Assembly (NCBI RefSeq): GCF_964355755.1
Contig: NC_092675.1
Coordinates: 13,035,312-13,099,311, forward strand
DNA from: Antedon mediterranea
Taxonomy: Eukaryota; Echinodermata; Crinoidea; Comatulida; Antedonidae
Reading direction: 5' to 3'
DNA length: 64,000 nt
Position numbers and translations under genes: made by a program. This document shows, one piece after another, positions 1-14,600 of the stretch (its first letter is position 1; each line of letters opens with the position of its first letter). A model generated the notes under the pieces. It was given only the letters and a program-made list of their open reading frames with translations, made no database searches and was not told the DNA's origin.

Positions 1-3000
1 TTGTTAACATAAAAACACCAATGTGCTTAGAATCACATTATAAACCGTTTTAGACCATTTTGAGCATTTCGATAACAATTTTCACACAAAAACATCAAAG
101 AGCACAAAATAGCTTAATATCGTATTTATAAATGTTTTAGACCATTTTGAGCATTTCGACAAAACTTTTTCACACAAAACACCAAAGTGCTTAGAATAGT
201 TTCAAATCGCATTTGGAGACGTTTTTTATACCATTTTGTGATTTCGATGAAACTTGATTACACAAAAACATCAAAGTGCTTAAAATCACATTATAAACCG
301 TTTTAGACCATTTTGAGCATTTCGATAACACTTTTCACACAAAAACATCAAAGAGCACAAAATAGCTTAATATCGTATTTAAAAACGTTTTAGACCATTT
401 TGAGCATTTAGACAAAACTTTTTCACACAAAACACCAAAGTGCTTAGAATAGCTTCAAATCGCATTTGGAGACGTTTTAGAACATTTTGTGTTTTTTGAA
501 AAAAACTGTTAACATAAAAACACCAAAGTGCTTAGAATAGCTTCAAATCGCATTTGGAGACGTTTTAGAACATTTTGTGTTCTTCGAAAAAACCTGTTAA
601 CATAAAAACACCAAAGTGCTTAGAATAGCTTCAAATCGCATTTGGAGACGTTTTAGACCATTCTGTGATTTTTGAAAAAACTTGTTAACATAAAAACACC
701 AAAGTGCTTAGAATAGCTTCAAATCACATTTGGAGACGTTTTAGACCATTTTGTGATTTTCGAAAAAACTTGTTAACATAAAAACACGAAAGTGCTTAGA
801 ATAGCTTCAAATCGCATTTGGAGACGTTTTAGAACATTTTGTGTTCTTCGAAAAAACCTGTTAACATAAAAACTCCAAAGTGCTTAGAATAGCTTCAAAT
901 CGCATTTGGAGACGTTTTAGACCATTTTGTGATTTTCGAAAAAACTTGTTAACATAAAAACACGAAAGTGCTTAGAATAGCTTCAAATCGCATTTGGAAA
1001 CGTTTTAGACCATTTTGTGATTTTCGAAAAAACTTGTTAACATAAAAACACGAAAGTGCTTAGAATAGCTTCAAATCGCATTTGGAAACGTTTTAGACCA
1101 TTTTGTGATTTTCGAAAAAAATTGTTAACATAAAAACACCAAAGTGTTTAGAATAGCTTCAAATCGCATTTGGAGACGTTTTAGACCAATTTGTGATTTT
1201 CGAAAAAACTTATCAACATAAAAACACCAAAGGGTTTAGAATAGCTTCAAATCGCATTTGGAGACGTTTTAGACCATTTTGTGATTTTCGAAAAAACTTG
1301 TTAACATAAAAACACGAAAGTGCTTAGAATAGCTTCAAATCGCATTTGGAAACGTTTTAGACCATTTTGTGATTTTCGAAAAAACTTGTTAACATAAAAA
1401 CATGAAAGTGCTTAGAATAGCTTCAAATCGTATTTGGAGACGTTTTAGACCATTTTGTGATTTTCGAAAAAACTTGTTAACATAAAAACACCAATGTGCT
1501 TAGAATAGCTTCAAATCGCATTTTGAGACGTTTTAGACCATTTTGTGCATTTCGATGAAACTTGGTTACACAAAAACATCAAAGTGCTTAAAATCACATT
1601 ATAAACCATTTTAGACCATTTTGAGCATTTCGATAACACTTTTCACACAAAAACATCAAAGAGCACAAAATAGCTTAATATCGTATTTAAAAATGTTTTA
1701 GACCATTTTGAGCATTTAGATAAAACTTTTTCACACAAAACACCAAAGTGCTTAGAATAGCTTCAAATCGCATTTGGAGACGGTTTAGACCATTTTGTGA
1801 TTTTGAAAAAACTTGTTAACATAAAAACACCAAAGTGCTTAGAATAGCTTCAAATCGCATTTGGAGACGTTTTAGACCATTTTGTGATTTTCGAAAAAAC
1901 TTGTTAACATAAAAACACCAAAGTGCTTAGAATAGCTTCAAATCGTATTTGGAGACGTTTTAGACCATTTTGAGATTTTCGAAAAAACTTGGTTACACAA
2001 AAACATCAAAGTGCTTAAAATCACATTATAAACCGTTTTAGACCATTTTGAACATTTCGATAACACTTTTCACACAAAAACATCAAAGAGCACAAAATAG
2101 CTTAATATCGTATTTAAAAACGTTTTAGACCATTTTGAGCATTTCGACAAAACTTTTTCACACAAAACACCAAAGTGCTTAGAATAGCTTCAAATCGCAT
2201 TTGGAGACGTTTTAGACCAATTTGTGATTTTCGAAAAAACTTTTTAACATAAAAACACCAAAGTGCTTAGAATAGCTTCAAATCACATTTGGAGACGTTT
2301 TAGACCATTTTGTGATTTTCGAAAAAACTTGTTAACATAAAAACACGAAAGTGCTTAGAATAGCTTCAAATCGCATTTGGAAACGTTTTAGACCATTTTG
2401 TGATTTTCGAAAAAAATTGTTAACATAAAAACACCAAAGTGCTTAGAATCACATTATAAACCGTTTTAGACCATTTTGAGCATTTCGATAACAATTTTCA
2501 CAAAAAAACATCAAAGAGCACAAAATAGCTTAATATCGTATTTAAAAATGTTTTAGACCATTTTGAGCATTTAGATAAAACTTTTTCACACAAAACACCA
2601 AAGTGCTTAGAATAGCTTCAAATCGCATTTGGAGACGTTTTAGACCATTTTGTGATTTTTGAAAAAACTTGTTAACATAAAAACACCAAAGTGCTTAGAA
2701 TAGCTTCAAATCACATTTGGAGACGTTTTAGACCATTTTGTGATTTTCGAAAAAACTTGTTAACATAAAAACACGAAAGTGCTTAGAATAGCTTCAAATC
2801 GCATTTGGAAACGTTTTAGACCATTTAGTGATTTTCGAAAAAACTTGTTAACATAAAAACACGAAAGTGCTTAGAATAGCTTCAAATTGCATTTGGAAAC
2901 GTTTTAGACCATTTTGTGATTTTCGAAAAAAATTGTTAACATAAAAACACCAATGTGCTTAGAATCACATTATAAACCGTTTTAGACCATTTTGAGCATT

Positions 3001-6000
3001 TCGATAACAATTTTCACACAAAAACATCAAAGAGCACAAAATAACTTAATATCGTATTTATAAATGTTTTAGACCATTTTGAGCATTTCGACAAAACTTT
3101 TTCACACAAAACACCAAAGTGCTTAGAATAGCTTCAAATCGCATTTGGAGACGTTTTAGACCATTTTGTGATTTCGATGAAACTTGATTACACAAAAACA
3201 TCAAAGTGCTTAAAATCACATTATAAACCGTTTTAGACCATTTTGAGCATTTCGATAACACTTTTCACACAAAAACATCAAAGAGCACAAAATAGCTTAA
3301 TATCGTATTTAAAAACGTTTTAGACCATTTTGAGACTTTAGACAAAACTTTTTCACACAAAACACCAAAGTGCTTAGAATAGCTTCAAATCGCATTTGGA
3401 GACGTTTTAGAACATTTTGTGTTTTTCGAAAAAAACTGTTAACATAAAAACACCAAAGTGCTTAGAATAGCTTCAAATCGCATTTGGAGACGTTTTAGAA
3501 CATTTTGTGTTCTTCGAAAAAACCTGTTAACATAAAAACACCAAAGTGCTTAGAATAGCTTCAAATCGCATTTGGAGACGTTTTAGACCATTTTGTGATT
3601 TTTGAAAAAACTTGTTAACATAAAAACACCAAAGTGCTTAGAATAGCTTCAAATCACATTTGGAGACGTTTTAGACCATTTTGTGATTTTCGAAAAAACT
3701 TGTTAACATAAAAACACGAAAGTGCTTAGAATAGCTTCAAATCGCATTTGGAAACGTTTTAGACCATTTTGTGATTTTCGAAAAAGATTGTTAACATAAA
3801 AACACCAAAGTGCTTAGAATCACAATATAAACCGTTTTAGACCATTTTGAGCATTTCGATAACAATTTTCACACAAAAACATCAAAGAGCACAAAATAGC
3901 TTAATATCGTATTTAAAAATGTTTTAGACCATTTTGAGCATTTAGATAAAATTTTTCACACAAAACACCAAAGTGCTTAGAATAGCTTTAAATCGCATTT
4001 GGAGACGGTTTAGACCATTTTGTGATTTTGAAAAAACTTGTTAACATAAAAACACCAAAGTGCTTAGAATAGCTTCAAATCGTATTTGGAGACGTTTTAG
4101 ACCATTTTGAGATTTTCGAAAAAACTTGGTTACACAAAAACATCAAAGTGCTTAAAATCACATTATAAACCGTTTTAGACCATTTTGAACATTTCGATAA
4201 CACTTTTCACACAAAAACATCAAAGAGCACAAAATAGCTTAATATCGTATTTAAAAACGTTTTAGACCATTTTGAGCATTTCGACAAAACTTTTTCACAC
4301 AAAACACCAAAGTGCTTAGAATAGCTTCAAATCGCATTTGGAGACGTTTTAGACCAATTTGTGCATTTCGATGAAACTTGATTACACAAAAACATCAACG
4401 TGCTTAAAATCACATTATAAACCGTTTTAGACCATTTTGAGCATTTCGATAACACTTTTCACACAAAAACATCAAAGAGCACAAAATAGCTTAATATCGT
4501 ATTTAAAAACGTTTTAGACCATTTTGAGCATTTAGACAAAACTTTTTCACACAAAACACCAAAGTGCTTAGAATAGCTTCAAATCGCATTTGGAGACGTT
4601 TTAGACCATTTTGTGCATTTCGATGAAACTTGGTTACACAAAAACATCAAAGTGCTTAAAATCACATTATAAATCTTTTTAGACCATTTTGAGCATTTCG
4701 ACAAAACTTTTTCACACAAAATACCAAAGGGCTTAGAATAGCTTCAAATCGCATTTGGAGACGTTTTAGACCATTTTGTGATTTTCGAAAAAACTTTTTA
4801 ACATAAAAAGACCAAAGTGCTTAGAATAGCTTCAAATCACATTTGGAGACGTTTTAGACCATTTTGTGATTTTCGAAAAAACTTGTTAACATAAAAACAC
4901 GAAAGTGCTTAGAATAGCTTCAAATCGCATTTGGAAACGTTTTAGACCATTTTGTGATTTTCGAAAAATATTGTTAACATAAAAACACCAAAGTGCTTAG
5001 AATCACATTATAAACCGTTTTAGACCATTTTGAGCATTTCGATAACAATTTTCACACAAAAACATCAAAGAGCACAAAATAGCTTAATATCGTATTTAAA
5101 AATGTTTTAGACCATTTTGAGCATTTAGATAAAACTTTTTCACACAAAACACCAAAGTGCTTAGAATAGCTTCAAATCGCATTTGGAAACGTTTTAGACC
5201 ATTTTGTGATTTTCGAAAAAAATTGTTAACATAAAAACACCAAAGTGTTTAGAATAGCTTCAAATCGCATTTGGAGACGTTTTAGACCAATTTGTGATTT
5301 TCGAAAAAACTTATCAACATAAAAACACCAAAGGGTTTAGAATAGCTTCAAATCGCATTTGGAGACGTTTTAGACCATTTTGTGATTTTCGAAAAAACTT
5401 GTTAACATAAAAACACGAAAGTGCTTAGAATAGCTTCAAATCGCATTTGGAAACGTTTTAGACCATTTTGTGATTTTCGAAAAAACTTGTTAACATAAAA
5501 ACATGAAAGTGCTTAGAATAGCTTCAAATCGTATTTGGAGACGTTTTAGACCATTTTGTGATTTTCGAAAAAACTTGTTAACATAAAAACACCAATGTGC
5601 TTAGAATAGCTTCAAATCGCATTTTGAGACGTTTTAGACCATTTTGTGCATTTCGATGAAACTTGGTTACACAAAAACATCAAAGTGCTTAAAATCACAT
5701 TATAAACCATTTTAGACCATTTTGAGCATTTCGATAACACTTTTCACACAAAAACATCAAAGAGCACAAAATAGCTTAATATCGTATTTAAAAACGTTTT
5801 AGACCATTTTGAGCATTTCGACAAAACTTTTTCACACAAAACACCAAAGTGCTTAGAATAGCTTCAAATCGCATTTGGAGACGTTTTAGACCATTTTGTG
5901 ATTTTCGAAAAAACTTGTTAACATAAAAACATCAAAGTGTACAGAATAACTTCAAATCGCATTTGGAGACCGTTTTAGGCCAATTTGTGATTTTCGAAAA

Positions 6001-7420
6001 AACTTGTTAACCTAAAAATACCAAAGTGTTTAGAATAGCTTCAAATCGCATTTGGAGACGTTTTAGAACATTTTGTGATTTTCGAAAAAACTTGTTAACA
6101 TAAAAACACCAAAGTGCTTCAAATCGCATTTGGAGACATTTTAGACCAATTTGTGATTTTTTAAAAAACTTGTTAACATAAAAACACCAAAGTGCTTACA
6201 ATAGCTTCAAATCGTATTTGGAGACGTTTTAGACCATTTTGTGATTTTCGAAAAAACTTGTTAACATAAAAACACCAAAGTACTTAGAATAGCTTCAAAT
6301 CGCATTTGGAGACGTTTTAGACCATTTTATGCATTTCGATGAAACTTGGTTACACAAAAACATCAAAGTGCTTAAAATCACATTATAATCCGTTTTAGAC
6401 CATTTTGAGCATTTCGATAACACTTTTCACACAAAAACATCAAAGAGCACAAAATAGCTTAATATCGTATTTAAAAACTTTTTAGACCATTTTGAGCATT
6501 TCGACAAAACTTTTTCACACAAAACACCAAAGTGCTTAGAATAGCTTCAAATCGCATTTGGAGACGTTTTAGACCATTTTGTGATTTTCGAAAAAAATTG
6601 TTAACATAAAAACACCAAAGTGCTTAGAATAGCTTCAAATCGTATTTGGAGACGTTTTAGACCATTTTGAGATTTTCGAAAAAACTTGGTTACACAAAAA
6701 CATCAAAGTGCTTAAAATCACATTATAAACCGTTTTAGACCATTTTGAACATTTCGATAACACTTTTCACACAAAAACATCAAAGAGCACAAAATAGCTT
6801 AATATCGTATTTAAAAACGTTTTAGACCATTTTGAGCATTTCGACAAAACTTTTTCACACAAAACACCAAAGTGCTTAGAATAGCTTCAAATCGCATTTG
6901 GAGACGTTTTAGACCAATTTGTGCATTTCGATGAAACTTGATTACACAAAAACATCAACGTGCTTAAAATCACATTATAAACCGTTTTAGACCATTTTGA
7001 GCATTTCGATAACACTTTTCACACAAAAACATCAAAGAGCACAAAATAGCTTAATATCGTATTTAAAAACGTTTTAGACCATTTTGAGCATTTAGACAAA
7101 ACTTTTTCACACAAAACACCAAAGTGCTTAGAATAGCTTCAAATCGCATTTGGAGACGTTTTAGACCATTTTGTGCATTTCGATGAAACTTGGTTACACA
7201 AAAACATCAAAGTGCTTAAAATCACATTATAAATCGTTTTAGACCATTTTGAGCATTTCGACAAAACTTTTTCACACCAAATACCAAAGGACTTAGAATA
7301 GCTTCAAATCGCATTTGGAGACGTTTTAGACCATTTTGTGATTTTCGAAAAAACTTTTTAACATAAAAACACCAAAGTGCTTAGAATAGCTTCAAATCAC
7401 ATTTGGAGACGTTTTAGACC

Positions 7421-10400
7421 ATAAGTGCTTAGAATCACATTATAAACCGTTTTAGACCATTTTGAGCATTTCGATAACAATTTTCACACAAAAACATCAA
7501 AGAGCACAAAATAGCTTAATATCGTATTTAAAAATGTTTTAGACCATTTTGAGCATTTAGATAAAACTTTTTCACACAAAACACCAAAGTGCTTAGAATA
7601 GCTTCAAATCGCATTTGGAGACGTTTTAGACCATTTTGTGATTTTTGAAAAAACTTGTTAACATAAAAATACCAAAGTGCTTAGAATAGCTTCAAATCAC
7701 ATTTGGAGATGTTTTAGACCATTTTGTGATTTTTGAAAAAACTTGTTAACATAAAAACACCAAAGTGCTTAGAATAGCTTCAAATCACATTTGGAGACGT
7801 TTTAGACCATTTTGTGATTTTCGAAAAAACTTGTTAACATAAAAACACGAAAGTGCTTAGAATAGCTTCAAATCGCATTTGGAAACGTTTTAGACCATTT
7901 TGTGATTTTCAAAAAAGATTGTTAACATAAAAACACCAAAGTGCTTAGAATCACAATATAAACCGTTTTAGACCATTTTGAGCATTTCGATAACAATTTT
8001 CACACAAAAACATCAAAGAGCACAAAATAGCTTAATATCGTATTTAAAAATGTTTTAGACCATTTTGAGCATTTAGATAAAACTTTTTCACACAAAACAC
8101 CAAAGTGCTTAGAATAGCTTCAAATCGCATTTGGAGACGGTTTAGACCATTTTGTGATTTTGAAAAAACTTGTTAACATAAAAACACCAAAGTGCTTAGA
8201 ATAGCTTCAAATCGTATTTGGAGACGTTTTAGACCATTTTGAGATTTTCGAAAAAACTTGGTTACACAAAAACATCAAAGTGCTTAAAATCACATTATAA
8301 ACCGTTTTAGACCATTTTGAACATTTCGATAACACTTTTCACACAAAAACATCAAAGAGCACAAAATAGCTTAATATCGTATTTAAAAACGTTTTAGACC
8401 ATTTTGAGCATTTCGACAAAACTTTTTCACACAAAACACCAAAGTGCTTAGAATAGCTTCAAATCGCATTTGGAGACGTTTTAGACCAATTTGTGCATTT
8501 CGATGAAACTTGATTACACAAAAACATCAACGTGCTTAAAATCACATTATAAACCGTTTTAGACCATTTTGAGCATTTCGATAACACTTTTCACACAAAA
8601 ACATCAAAGAGCACAAAATAGCTTAATATCGTATTTAAAAACGTTTTAGACCATTTTGAGCATTTAGACAAAACTTTTTCACACAAAACACCAAAGTGCT
8701 TAGAATAGCTTCAAATCGCATTTGGAGACGTTTTAGACCATTTTGTGCATTTCGATGAAACTTGGTTACACAAAAACATCAAAGTGCTTAAAATCACATT
8801 ATAAATCGTTTTAGACCATTTTGAGCATTTCGACAAAACTTTTTCACACCAAATACCAAAGGGCTTAGAATAGCTTCAAATCGCATTTGGAGACGTTTTA
8901 GACCATTTTGTGATTTTCGAAAAAACTTTTTAACATAAAAACACCAAAGTGCTTAGAATAGCTTCAAATCACATTTGGAGACGTTTTAGACCATTTTGTG
9001 ATTTTCGAAAAAACTTGTTAACATAAAAACACGAAAGTGCTTAGAATAGTTTCAAATCGCATTTGGAAACGTTTTAGACCATTTTGTGATTTTCGAAAAA
9101 AATTGTTAACATAAAAACACCAAAGTGCTTAGAATCACATTATAAACCGTTTTAGACCATTTTGAGCATTTCGATAACAATTTTCACACAAAAACATCAA
9201 AGAGCACAAAATAGCTTAATATCGTATTTAAAAATGTTTTAGACCATTTTGAGCATTTAGATAAAACTTTTTCACACAAAACACCAAAGTGCTTAGAATA
9301 GCTTCAAATCGCATTTGGAGACCTTTTAGACCATTTTGTGATTTTTGAAAAAACTTGTTAACATAAAAACACCAAAGTGCTTAGAATAGCTTCAAATCAC
9401 ATTTGGAGACGTTTTAGACCATTTTGTGATTTTCGAAAAAACTTGTTAACATAAAAACACGAAAGTGCTTAGAATAGCTTCAAATCGCATTTGGAAACGT
9501 TTTAGACCATTTTGTGATTTTCGAAAAAACTTGTTAACATAAAAACACGAAAGTGCTTAGAATAGCTTCAAATCGCATTTGGAAACGTTTTAGACCATTT
9601 TGTGATTTTCGAAAAAAATTGTTAACATAAAAACACCAAAGTGTTTAGAATAGCTTCAAATCGCATTTGGAGACGTTTTAGACCAATTTGTGATTTTCGA
9701 AAAAACTTATCAACATAAAAACACCAAAGGGATTAGAATAGCTTCAAATCGCATTTGGAGACGTTTTAGACCATTTTGTGATTTTGAAAAAACTTGTTAA
9801 CATAAAAACACCAAAGTGCTTAGAATAGCTTCAAATCGCATTTGGAGACGTTTTAGACCATTTTGTGATTTTCGAAAAAACTTGTTAACATAAAAACACC
9901 AAAGTGCTTAGAATAGCTTCAAATCGTATTTGGAGACGTTTTAGACTATTTTGAGATTTTCGAAAAAACTTGGTTACACAAAAACATCAAAGTGCTTAAA
10001 ATCACATTATAAACCGTTTTAGACCATTTTGAGCATTTCGATAACACTTTTCACACAAAAACATCAAAGAGCACAAAATAGCTTAATATCGTATTTAAAA
10101 ACGTTTTAGACCATTTTGAGCAATTCGACAAAACTTTTTCACACAAAACACCAAAGTGCTTAGAATAGCTTCAAATCGCATTTGGAGACGTTTTAGACCA
10201 ATTTGTGCATTTCGATGAAACTTGATTACACAAAAACATCAAAGTGCTTAAAATCACATTATAAACCGTTTTAGACCATTTTGAGCATTTCGATAACACT
10301 TTTCACACAAAAACATCAAAGAGCACAAAATAGCTTAATATCGTATTTAAAAACGTTTTAGACCATTTTGAGCATTTAGACAAAACTTTTTCACACAAAA

Positions 10401-10706
10401 CTCCAAAGTGCTTAGAATAGCTTCAAATCGTATTTGGAGACGTTTTAGACCATTTTGTGCATTTCGATGAAACTTGGTTACACAAAAACATCAAAGTGCT
10501 TAAAATCACATTATAAATCGTTTTAGACCATTTTGAGCATTTCGACAAAACTTTTTCACACAAAATACCAAAGTGCTTAGAATAGCTTTAAATCGCATTT
10601 GGAGACGTTTTAGACCATTTTGTGATTTTCGAAAAAACTTTTTAACATAAAAACACCAAAGTGCTTAGAATAGCTTCAAATCACATTTGGAGACGTTTTA
10701 GACCAT
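7421..10706. repeat. Satellite segment paralogous to both flanks of the inserted element
   Basis: Up to 8767 this segment pairs with 22861-24207 at offset 15,440; from 8764 onward it pairs with 27964 onward at offset 19,200. Rare shared variants support the pairing: acataaaaataccaaag (7661/23101), ttagaatagtttcaaatcg (9041/28241), gactattttgag (9944 and its right-hand partner) and gagcaattcgac (about 10118/29494). The right-hand partner gains about 177 bp, or two 88-bp monomers, near 28.7 kb, after which the offset is about 19,377. This segment therefore holds the unoccupied insertion site for the island. The left limit given is approximate. Confidence 0.8.
8764..8767. other. Unoccupied (empty) insertion site GGTT
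   Basis: In this paralogous satellite copy the sequence runs cttGGTTacacaaaaac without interruption. At the island the same GGTT appears on both sides of the insert (24204-24207 and 27964-27967). The offset changes from 15,440 to 19,200, a difference of 3,760, which equals the 3,756-bp insert plus one 4-bp target copy. Confidence 0.85.
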
Positions 10707-11699
10707 AAGTGCTTAGAATCACATTATAAACCGTTTTAGACCATTTTGAGCATTTCGATAACAATTTTCACACAAAAACATCAAAGAGCACAAAATAGCT
10801 TAATATCGTATTTAAAAATGTTTTAGACCATTTTGAGCATTTAGATAAAACTTTTTCACACAAAACACCAAAGTGCTTAGAATAGCTTCAAATCGCATTT
10901 GGAGACGTTTTAGACCATTTTTTGATTTTTGAAAAAACTTGTTAACATAAAAACACCAAAGTGCTTAGAATAGCTTCAAATCACATTTGGAGATGTTTTA
11001 GACCATTTTGTGATTTTTGAAAAAACTTGTTAACATAAAAACACGAAAGTGCTTAGAATAGCTTCAAATCACATTTGGAGACGTTTTAGACCATTTTGTG
11101 ATTTTCGAAAAAACTTGTTAACATAAAAACACGAAAGTGCTTAGAATAGCTTCAAATCGCATTTGGAAACGTTTTAGACCATTTTGTGATTTTCGAAAAA
11201 GATTGTTAACATAAAAACACCAATGTGCTTAGAATCACATTATAAACCGTTTTAGACCATTTTGAGCATTTCGATAACAATTTTCACACAAAAACATCAA
11301 AGAGCACAAAATAGCTTAATATCGTATTTATAAATGTTTTAGACCATTTTGAGCATTTCGACAAAACTTTTTCACACAAAACACCAAAGTGCTTAGAATA
11401 GCTTCAAATCGCATTTGGAGACGTTTTAGACCATTTTGTGATTTTTGAAAAAACTTGTTAACATAAAAACACCAAAGTGCTTAGAATAGCTTCAAATCAC
11501 ATTTGGAGATGTTTTAGACCATTTTGTGATTTTTGAAAAAACTTGTTAACATAAAAACACGAAAGTGCTTAGAATAGCTTCAAATCACATTTGGAGACGT
11601 TTTAGACCATTTTGTGATTTTTGAAAAAACTTGTTAACATAAAAACACGAAAGTGCTTAGAATAGCTTCAAATCGCATTTGGAAACGTTTTAGACCATT

Positions 11700-14600
11700 T
11701 TGTGATTTTCGAAAAAGATTGTTAACATAAAAACACTAATGTGCTTAGAATCACATTATAAACCGTTTTAGACCATTTTGAGCATTTCGATAACAATTTT
11801 CACACAAAAACATCAAAGAGCACAAAATAACTTAATATCGTATTTATAAATGTTTTAGACCATTTTGAGCATTTCGACAAAACTTTTTCACACAAAACAC
11901 CAAAGTGCTTAGAATAGCTTCAAATCGCATTTGGAGACGTTTTAGACCATTTTGTGATTTCGATGAAACTTGATTACACAAAAACATCAAAGTGCTTAAA
12001 ATCACATTATAAACCATTTTAGACCATTTTGAGCATTTCGATAACACTTTTCACACAAAAACATCAAAGAGCAAAAAATAGCTTAATATCGTATTTAAAA
12101 ACGTTTTAGACCATTTTGAGCATTTAGACAAAACTTTTTCACACAAAACACCAAAGTGCTTAGAATAGCTTCAAATCGCATTTGGAGACGTTTTAGAACA
12201 TTTTGTGTTTTTCGAAAAAAACTGGTAACATAAAAACACCAAAGTGCTTAGAATAGCTTCAAATCGCATTTGGAGACGTTTTAGAACATTTTGTGTTCTT
12301 CGAAAAAACCTGTTAACATAAAAACACCAAAGTGCTTAGAATAGCTTCAAATCGCATTTGGAGACGTTTTAGACCATTTTGTGATTTTTGAAAAAACTTG
12401 TTAACATAAAAACACCAAAGTGCTTAGAATAGCTTCAAATCACATTTGGAGACGTTTTAGACCATTTTGTGATTTTCGAAAAAACTTGTTAACATAAAAA
12501 CACCAAAGTGCTTAGAATAGCGTCAAATCGTATTTGGAGACGTTTTAGACCATTTTGTGATTTTCGAAAAAACTTGTTAACATAAAAACACCAAAGTGCT
12601 TAGAATAGCTTCAAATCGCATTTGGAGACGGTTTAGACCATTTTATGATTTTGAAAAAACTTGTTAACATAAAAACACCAAAGTGCTTAGAATAGCTTCA
12701 AATCGCATTTGGAGACGTTTTAGACCATTTTGTGATTTTCGAAAAAACTTGTTAACATAAAAACACCAAAGTGCTTAGAATAGCTTCAAATCGTATTTGG
12801 AGACGTTTTAGACCATTTTGAGATTTTCGAAAAAACTTGGTTACACAAAAACATCAAAGTGCTTAAAATCACATTATAAACCGTTTTAGACCATTTTGAG
12901 CATTTCGATAACACTTTTCACACAAAAACATCAAAGAGCACAAAATAGCTTAATATCGTATTTAAAAACGTTTTAGACCATTTTGAGCATTTCGACAAAA
13001 CTTTTTCACACAAAACACCAAAGTGCTTAGAATAGCTTCAAATCGCATTTGGAGACGTTTTAGACCAATTTGTGCATTTCGATGAAACTTGATTACACAA
13101 AAACATCAAAGTGCTTAAAATCACATTATAAACCGTTTTAGAACATTTTGAGCATTTCGATAACACTTTTCACACAAAAACATCAAAGAGCACAAAATAG
13201 CTTAATATCGTATTTAAAAACGTTTTAGACCATTTTGAGCATTTAGACAAAACTTTTTCACACAAAACACCAAAGTGCTTAGAATAGCTTCAAATCGCAT
13301 TTGGAGACGTTTTAGACCATTTTGTGATTTTTGAAAAAACTTGTTAACATAAAAACACCAAAGTGCTTAGAATAGCTTCAAATCACATTTGGAGACGTTT
13401 TAGACCATTTTGTGATTTTCGAAAAAACTTGTTAACATAAAAACACGAAAGTGCTTAGAATAGCTTCAAATCGCATTTGGAAACGTTTTAGACCATTTTG
13501 TGATTTTCGAAAAAACTTGTTAACATAAAAACACGAAAGTGCTTAGAATCACATTATAAACCGTTTTAGACCATTTTGAGCATTTCGATAACAATTTTCA
13601 CACAAAAACATCAAAGAGCACAAAATAGCTTAATATCGTATTTAAAAATGTTTTAGACCATTTTGAGCATTTAGATAAAACTTTTTCACACAAAACACCA
13701 AAGTGCTTAGAATAGCTTCAAATCGCATTTGGAGACGTTTTAGACCATTTTGTGATTTTCGAAAAAACTTGTTAACATAAAAACACGAAAGTGCTTAGAA
13801 TAGCTTCAAATCGCATTTGGAAACGTTTTAGACCATTTTGTGATTTTCGAAAAAAATTGTTAACATAAAAACACCAAAGTGTTTAGAATAGCTTCAAATC
13901 GCATTTGGAGACGTTTTAGACCAATTTGTGATTTTCGAAAAAACTTATCAACATAAAAACACCAAAGGGTTTAGAATAGCTTCAAATCGCATTTGGAGAC
14001 GTTTTAGACCATTTTGTGATTTTGAAAAAACTTGTTAACATAAAAACACCAAAGTGCTTAGAATAGCTTCAAATCGCATTTGGAGACGTTTTAGACCATT
14101 TTGTGATTTTCGAAAAAACTTGTTAACATAAAAACACCAAAGTGCTTAGAATAGCTTCAAATCGTATTTGGAGACGTTTTAGACCATTTTGAGATTTTCG
14201 AAAAAACTTGGTTACACAAAAACATCAAAGTGCTTAAAATCACATTATAAACCGTTTTAGACCATTTTGAGCATTTCGGTAACACTTTTCACACAAAAAC
14301 ATCAAAGAGCACAAAATAGCTTAATATCGTATTTAAAAAGGTTTTAGACCATTTTGAGCATTTAGACAAAACTTTTTCACACAAAACACCAAAGTGCTTA
14401 GAATAGCTTCAAATCGCATTTGGAGACGTTTTAGACCATTTTGTGCATTTCGATGAAACTTGGTTACACAAAAACATCAAAGTGCTTAAAATCACATTAT
14501 AAATCGTTTTAGACCATTTTGAGCATTTCGACAAAACTTTTTCACACAAAATACCAAAGTGCTTAGAATAGCTTCAAATCGCATTTGGAGACGTTTTAGA

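Noticed and set aside
3058-3261. Minus-strand open frames of 60-68 codons in the satellite, rich in C-S-K-W-S-K and Q-N-G-L-K (also near 11844, 30057, 32754, 36783, 46504, 50533)
   Set aside because: They are translations of the repeat unit itself, recur wherever the same monomer string recurs, and are broken in most other monomers. No start context, splice signal or conservation beyond the DNA repeat supports a protein.
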